From: an uncultured Flavobacteriales bacterium
GTDB lineage: Bacteria; Bacteroidota; Bacteroidia; Flavobacteriales_E; Vicingaceae
Assembly: GCA_937925525.1 (NCBI GenBank)
Contig: CALALS010000186.1
Coordinates: 1 to 26,372, forward strand
Direction: 5' to 3'
DNA length: 26,372 bases
The notes under the pieces are model-generated. The model searched no databases, was not told the DNA's origin, and saw nothing but the letters and a program-made list of their open reading frames with translations. Shown piece after piece: positions 22,962-26,372 of the stretch (positions are counted from its first letter, which is position 1; each line of letters starts with the position of its first letter). Position numbers and translations under genes: made by a program.

Positions 22962-23915
22962 ATGAATACTGAAAAAACCTTAGTTAGTATATGTTGTGTT
23001 ACATATAATCATGAAAAGTTTATAAGACAGTGTTTAGATGGGTTTGTAATGCAGAAAACAAATTTCAAGTATGAGGTTTTAGTCCATGATGATGCCTCTA
23101 CAGATGCTACCGCAAAAATAGTTGAAGATTATCAGAATAAATACCCTCAATTATTTAGATGTGTTTATCAAAAAGAAAACCAATTTTATAAGCAAAATAC
23201 ACTAGTTGATATTTTATTTAAAATGTCTAAAGGGAAATATATTGCAATGTGTGAAGGAGATGATTACTGGATAGATCCATATAAACTTCAAAAGCAGGTA
23301 GATGTTCTTGAAAAAAATCAGAACATTTCTTTGGTCTATTCAAATGCAAAAATTGATTCAGATGAAAAAGGAGATTATATAAATGATCCCCTTTTTTTTA
23401 GTGGAGATTATCCAAAAGACCCTATCAAGAAGCAAGCTTTTTTTTTAAATAATAATTATGCAATCTTAACTTTATCAGTAATGTTTAGATCAGAATTTTT
23501 TGGGGTAGAAGATAAAATTGCTATGAAAAAATTTGCTACAGGTGATTTGCCTATATATATTATTCTTTCAAGTAAGGGAGATTTTTACTATATCAATGAA
23601 GAGATGGTTGTTTATAATGACCATGGAGGTGGAATATCAAAAACATTTAATAAAATTAAAAGGAATTTGATTAATTACAGTAATATGTATTTATTGCTGC
23701 CTTATATTCAAAAAGAAAATAAAAAAATGTTTAATTATTTTCAGCACCGTTATTTAATTCAACCAGCATACGAAATAATGATAATATTATTAAGGAGAGG
23801 AAAATTACAAGATATCAATTTTTCTCAATTCTTTTTCGTTAAACTAAAACATTTAAAACTAAAGTATATTTATTATACTCTTAAAATGATATATTTAAAA
23901 ATTAAAAATAGTTAA
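22962..23915 (+). CDS. Family 2 glycosyltransferase
   Basis: This 317-residue GT-A enzyme starts with the GT2 hallmark LVSICCVTYNHEKFIRQCLD (7-26), then YEVLVHDDASTDATAKIV (nucleotide-binding DD at 43-44), and the substrate/metal region CEGDDYWIDPYKLQKQ (97-112), in which the Asp pair likely plays the DXD role. It would add a sugar from a nucleotide donor to the growing lipid-linked repeat at the inner face of the membrane. The stop overlaps the next gene's start by one base (23915). The C-terminal 60 residues are very basic, as in peripheral membrane proteins. Confidence 0.9.
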   Translation: MNTEKTLVSICCVTYNHEKFIRQCLDGFVMQKTNFKYEVLVHDDASTDATAKIVEDYQNKYPQLFRCVYQKENQFYKQNTLVDILFKMSKGKYIAMCEGDDYWIDPYKLQKQVDVLEKNQNISLVYSNAKIDSDEKGDYINDPLFFSGDYPKDPIKKQAFFLNNNYAILTLSVMFRSEFFGVEDKIAMKKFATGDLPIYIILSSKGDFYYINEEMVVYNDHGGGISKTFNKIKRNLINYSNMYLLLPYIQKENKKMFNYFQHRYLIQPAYEIMIILLRRGKLQDINFSQFFFVKLKHLKLKYIYYTLKMIYLKIKNS

Positions 23916-24904
23916 TGATAGAAGTTTGTTTGGTATATGATGTTGACAATATAGGTCATGATATTCTTTCGCAGACGCCAAAACATTCAGGAATTATTAA
24001 TAATTACCATTTTTCATTATTCAATCAAAAAAATATTTCTGATTTACCTAAGGAAGCAGATGCTTTAATTGTTCTTAACTCTCCTATTACAGATATTAAT
24101 ATTTCTGTACCTAAAGAACTTACTTTTCTTGTTTCTCAGGAAGCTCCTAACGAAAGATATAAATGGCACACCAATTCTTTTAAATACTTTTCTGAAGTAT
24201 ATACTCAATGGTCAATTAGAAAAAATAATATTATCCCATCACATGGGTTCTTAACTTGGTATATTGAAAAGGACTATGATGAGTTACAGCAGATAAATAT
24301 GGATGAAAAGCTAAATGGTAATTCATTGGCTTACATTGGTAACAAAGAAGCGATTTTATCAGGCCAGGTAAAAAGGAACAAATTTGTAGAGGATTTAAAA
24401 CATGCTTTTCGTGATCATTCATCTATTTCTGTAGACTTATTAGGGCGTTCTTATAATGCTCCTATTTCTAACAAGTTTGAGGTTTTAAATAAGTATAAAT
24501 ATGCCTTAGCAATTGAAAATACAATTGTGGACCACTATTGGACAGAAAAAATTTCTGATATTTTTTTAGCCGGCTGTTTACCTTTTTATATAGGCCCAAT
24601 GAACATATTTAATTACTTTCCAAAAGATTCAATCATTACTCTTGATTATGATATTGATAAGGCGGTTAGAATTATTGAAAAGGCTATAGAAAACAATGAG
24701 TTTGAGAAAAGAAAAGGATACATTGTTGAGGCTAGAAATAAAGTTCTGACTGATTATAATTTATTTTATGCATTCTCTGAAATTATAAATAAAAAGAGAG
24801 CTGAACTACCTAACCTAAAAAAAGAGCAACTATATTTTCCTAGAAACTATTGGAATAAAAAGCAATCTTTGTGGCAGCGCATAAAGAATAAAATTACTCA
24901 TTAA
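23915..24904 (+). CDS. GT10 alpha-1,3/4-fucosyltransferase-like protein
   Basis: The 329-residue protein has the GT10 donor-binding region YKYALAIENTIVDHYWTEK (194-212), followed by ISDIFLAGCLPFYIGPMNI and FPKDSIITLD. E201-N202 and E211-K212 correspond to conserved GDP-fucose-binding residues of H. pylori-type enzymes. The N-terminal half (LVSQEAPNERYKWHTNSF..YTQW) fits the acceptor domain. It would transfer L-fucose, or another GDP-sugar, in alpha linkage to the repeat unit. No GDP-fucose synthesis genes are in the window. It shares single-base overlaps with the genes on both sides (23915 and 24904), so the three are tightly coupled. Without the sugar-nucleotide genes the fucose assignment is an inference from family. 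Confidence 0.87.
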   Translation: MIEVCLVYDVDNIGHDILSQTPKHSGIINNYHFSLFNQKNISDLPKEADALIVLNSPITDINISVPKELTFLVSQEAPNERYKWHTNSFKYFSEVYTQWSIRKNNIIPSHGFLTWYIEKDYDELQQINMDEKLNGNSLAYIGNKEAILSGQVKRNKFVEDLKHAFRDHSSISVDLLGRSYNAPISNKFEVLNKYKYALAIENTIVDHYWTEKISDIFLAGCLPFYIGPMNIFNYFPKDSIITLDYDIDKAVRIIEKAIENNEFEKRKGYIVEARNKVLTDYNLFYAFSEIINKKRAELPNLKKEQLYFPRNYWNKKQSLWQRIKNKITH

Positions 24905-25698
24905 TGGAAAACAAGTTTAATCCTGCCGAATATTGGGAAAGTAGATTGTCAAAGACCTACAATTTACTTGGTGTAGGTGATATTACTCTTGGAGAAAAGT
25001 ATAATGACCTAATTTATAAAGTAAGAATTCATGCTTTTAATAATGTTTTAAAGAAAATAAACCAAAATCTTTCAGATAAGAGAATTTTAGATGTAGGAAG
25101 CGGCACGGGCTTTTATGTTAAGCTTTGGAAAAAAGAGTCTCCAATGTATTTAATGGGGTCTGATTTAACAAATGTTGCCGTTCAAAATTTAACCAATAAT
25201 TTTAAAGGTATTAACTTCCGGCAAATTGACATTACAAGTGATAATATTGGTGTTGAATCAAATAGTTTTGATATAGTTTCTGCGTTTGATGTATTATTTC
25301 ATGTAGTAGATGATATAAAATTTGAAAAAGCTATTTCAAATATTCATAAATTGCTTAAGCCTGGAGGAATTTTTATTTATTCAGATAACTTTATTCACGG
25401 AAAAACTATTAGGGTTGAACATCAGGTAAGCCGGTCTCTTGATTTTAATAATCAAATAATGGATAAGATTGGATTTAAAGAAGTACTTATTAAACCAATG
25501 TTTGTGTTGATGAATGATCCGGTTGACTCAAGAAATAAAGCTCTTAAGTTTTTCTTTCATAGGATGACTAAACTCATAAGAAAATGGAATTGGTTCAGCT
25601 CATTTTTGAGTGTTACGCTTTATCCTTTAGAGCTGTTATTGATAAAATTGAAAAGGGAAAGCCCGTCTACTGAAATTCGCGTATACGTTAAGAAATAA
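24904..25698 (+). CDS. Class I SAM-dependent methyltransferase
   Basis: This 264-residue methyltransferase has motif I RILDVGSGTGFYVKLW (60-75), an acidic motif II area GSDLT, the post-I motif SFDIVSAFDVLFHVVDD and LLKPGGIFIYSDN. Unlike the TylF-type gene, this belongs to the general methyltransferase-11/25-like group. It starts on the last base of the GT10 gene, so it may methylate the fucosyl or a terminal residue; the position is the only support. The C-terminus (FFHRMTKLIRKWNWFSSF, LYPLELLLIKL) is hydrophobic and basic, suggesting membrane association. Confidence 0.85.
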   Translation: MENKFNPAEYWESRLSKTYNLLGVGDITLGEKYNDLIYKVRIHAFNNVLKKINQNLSDKRILDVGSGTGFYVKLWKKESPMYLMGSDLTNVAVQNLTNNFKGINFRQIDITSDNIGVESNSFDIVSAFDVLFHVVDDIKFEKAISNIHKLLKPGGIFIYSDNFIHGKTIRVEHQVSRSLDFNNQIMDKIGFKEVLIKPMFVLMNDPVDSRNKALKFFFHRMTKLIRKWNWFSSFLSVTLYPLELLLIKLKRESPSTEIRVYVKK

Positions 25699-25702
25699 AA
25701 CC

Positions 25703-26372
25703 ATGCATGTCCTGATTATCCCATCTGAAGAATACGTTCCCGAACATACTCCCGGAGCAGGAATATTTCAGCATGATCAGGCTTTAGCATTAAAATCAAA
25801 AGGGATTAAGATTGGAGTCTTATCAATATCTAATCGCTATTCTCTAGTTACTGTTGTTAAGTCTTTACTTAGCTTTTCAATTAAAAATAAATGGCTTCGT
25901 GACCTTTCTTTTTTTTCAAGACTTAATATATTACTTAAAGCTATTTTTGGACAATTTCCGTTAATTTCAAAAAGACAAAAAGACGGAATTAATGTTATTG
26001 ATGCCATTGGTTTTTATTGGGGAGACTCGTCTAAAAAAATGCATCAAATCAATAAGTGGGTTATTACAGCTGAAAGAGCTTTCCAATTTTATGTTAAAGA
26101 AAATGGATTTCCGGATATTATACATGCTCATAATGTTTTGTCGGGTGGAATTTTTGCAAACCACTTAAAGAGAAAATATGGCGTAAATTATATTATTACG
26201 GAGCATAGCTCTGATTTAGAGAATATTGAGTTTAGAGAAGAAGTCCACCATTTAATAAAAATCGCTTACTCTAATTCAAGTAAAAATTTTGCAGTAAGTA
26301 ATTCTTTAAAGTCTTTTTTAGAACCAAAATACAATTGCTCTGTTGACTTCCTTCCCAATATTTTAAGTGATG
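25703..26372 (+). CDS. Family 4 glycosyltransferase (3' end beyond window)
   Basis: From the ATG at 25703 the frame is open to the window end (223 codons). The N-terminal GT-B domain reads MHVLIIPSEEYVPEHTPGAGIFQHDQALAL, then PDIIHAHNVLSGGIFANHLK and YIITEHSSDLENIEF, features of GT4 retaining glycosyltransferases. The donor-binding C-terminal domain with the E-x7-E motif is missing because of the window edge. It starts 4 bases after the methyltransferase stop. The locus therefore continues to the right. Confidence 0.88.
   Translation, partial: MHVLIIPSEEYVPEHTPGAGIFQHDQALALKSKGIKIGVLSISNRYSLVTVVKSLLSFSIKNKWLRDLSFFSRLNILLKAIFGQFPLISKRQKDGINVIDAIGFYWGDSSKKMHQINKWVITAERAFQFYVKENGFPDIIHAHNVLSGGIFANHLKRKYGVNYIITEHSSDLENIEFREEVHHLIKIAYSNSSKNFAVSNSLKSFLEPKYNCSVDFLPNILSD

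Noticed and set aside
23438..23446. Nine-T run in the GT2 gene as a phase-variation tract
   Set aside because: A and T runs of eight or nine are frequent across this AT-rich window, including in the BY-kinase gene, so this one is not exceptional.
1..26372. CRISPR array, transposon or integrase in the window
   Set aside because: No regularly spaced repeat, terminal inverted repeat, transposase or integrase reading was found; the tandem repeat in the kinase tail is coding.

Overview
The window looks like chromosome of an AT-rich Bacteroidota bacterium, probably a marine flavobacterium-like lineage. This rests on a type IX secretion (T9SS) type A C-terminal sorting domain, a flavobacterial SHLxGGEITW-type surface protein, a PID-CTERM-like small protein, a Bacteroidota-style SHMT, and four matches to the Bacteroidota -7 promoter element TAnnTTTG just upstream of minus-strand genes. 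No rRNA, tRNA, insertion sequence or CRISPR array was recognised.

Left third (1-9029, all minus strand): a large secreted fibronectin-like surface protein cut by the window edge; serine hydroxymethyltransferase (glyA); a 77-residue signal-peptide/Gly-Pro/PID-CTERM-like protein; a 1004-residue T9SS-exported protein with a LamG-like N-terminus; and a FkbM-type methyltransferase. The FkbM gene faces the polysaccharide locus across a 100-base divergent spacer.

Right two thirds (9130-26372, all plus strand): one long surface-polysaccharide locus, open at the right edge. It begins with a BY-kinase/Wzz chain-length protein whose tail is an uninterrupted Tyr-Gly repeat, then a 294-base spacer and a WzxC/TuaB-type flippase. 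After these the genes are packed with gaps of at most 18 bases or with overlaps: sulfotransferase, sugar aminotransferase, WbqC-like protein, stand-alone amino-acid adenylating ligase, PglD/NeuD-type acyltransferase, discrete acyl carrier protein, SDR, TylF-type methyltransferase, GNAT acetyltransferase, Trm112-headed methyltransferase, GH43-like propeller protein, second sulfotransferase, GT2, GT10 (fucosyltransferase-like), methyltransferase, and a partial GT4.

The most interesting part is 13962-20295. It reads as a cassette that makes a 4-amino sugar, activates an amino acid on a ligase, loads it on a free carrier protein, modifies it, and transfers it to the sugar nitrogen, perhaps with N-acetylation. 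The acyltransferase gene of this cassette carries a run of nine G in an otherwise AT-rich sequence, and a one-base slip either way would truncate it, so the decoration may be phase variable. With two sulfotransferases, a GT10 and several methyltransferases, the glycan is probably heavily decorated. Sugar-nucleotide synthesis genes, polymerase, Wza-type exporter and initiating transferase are not in the window.
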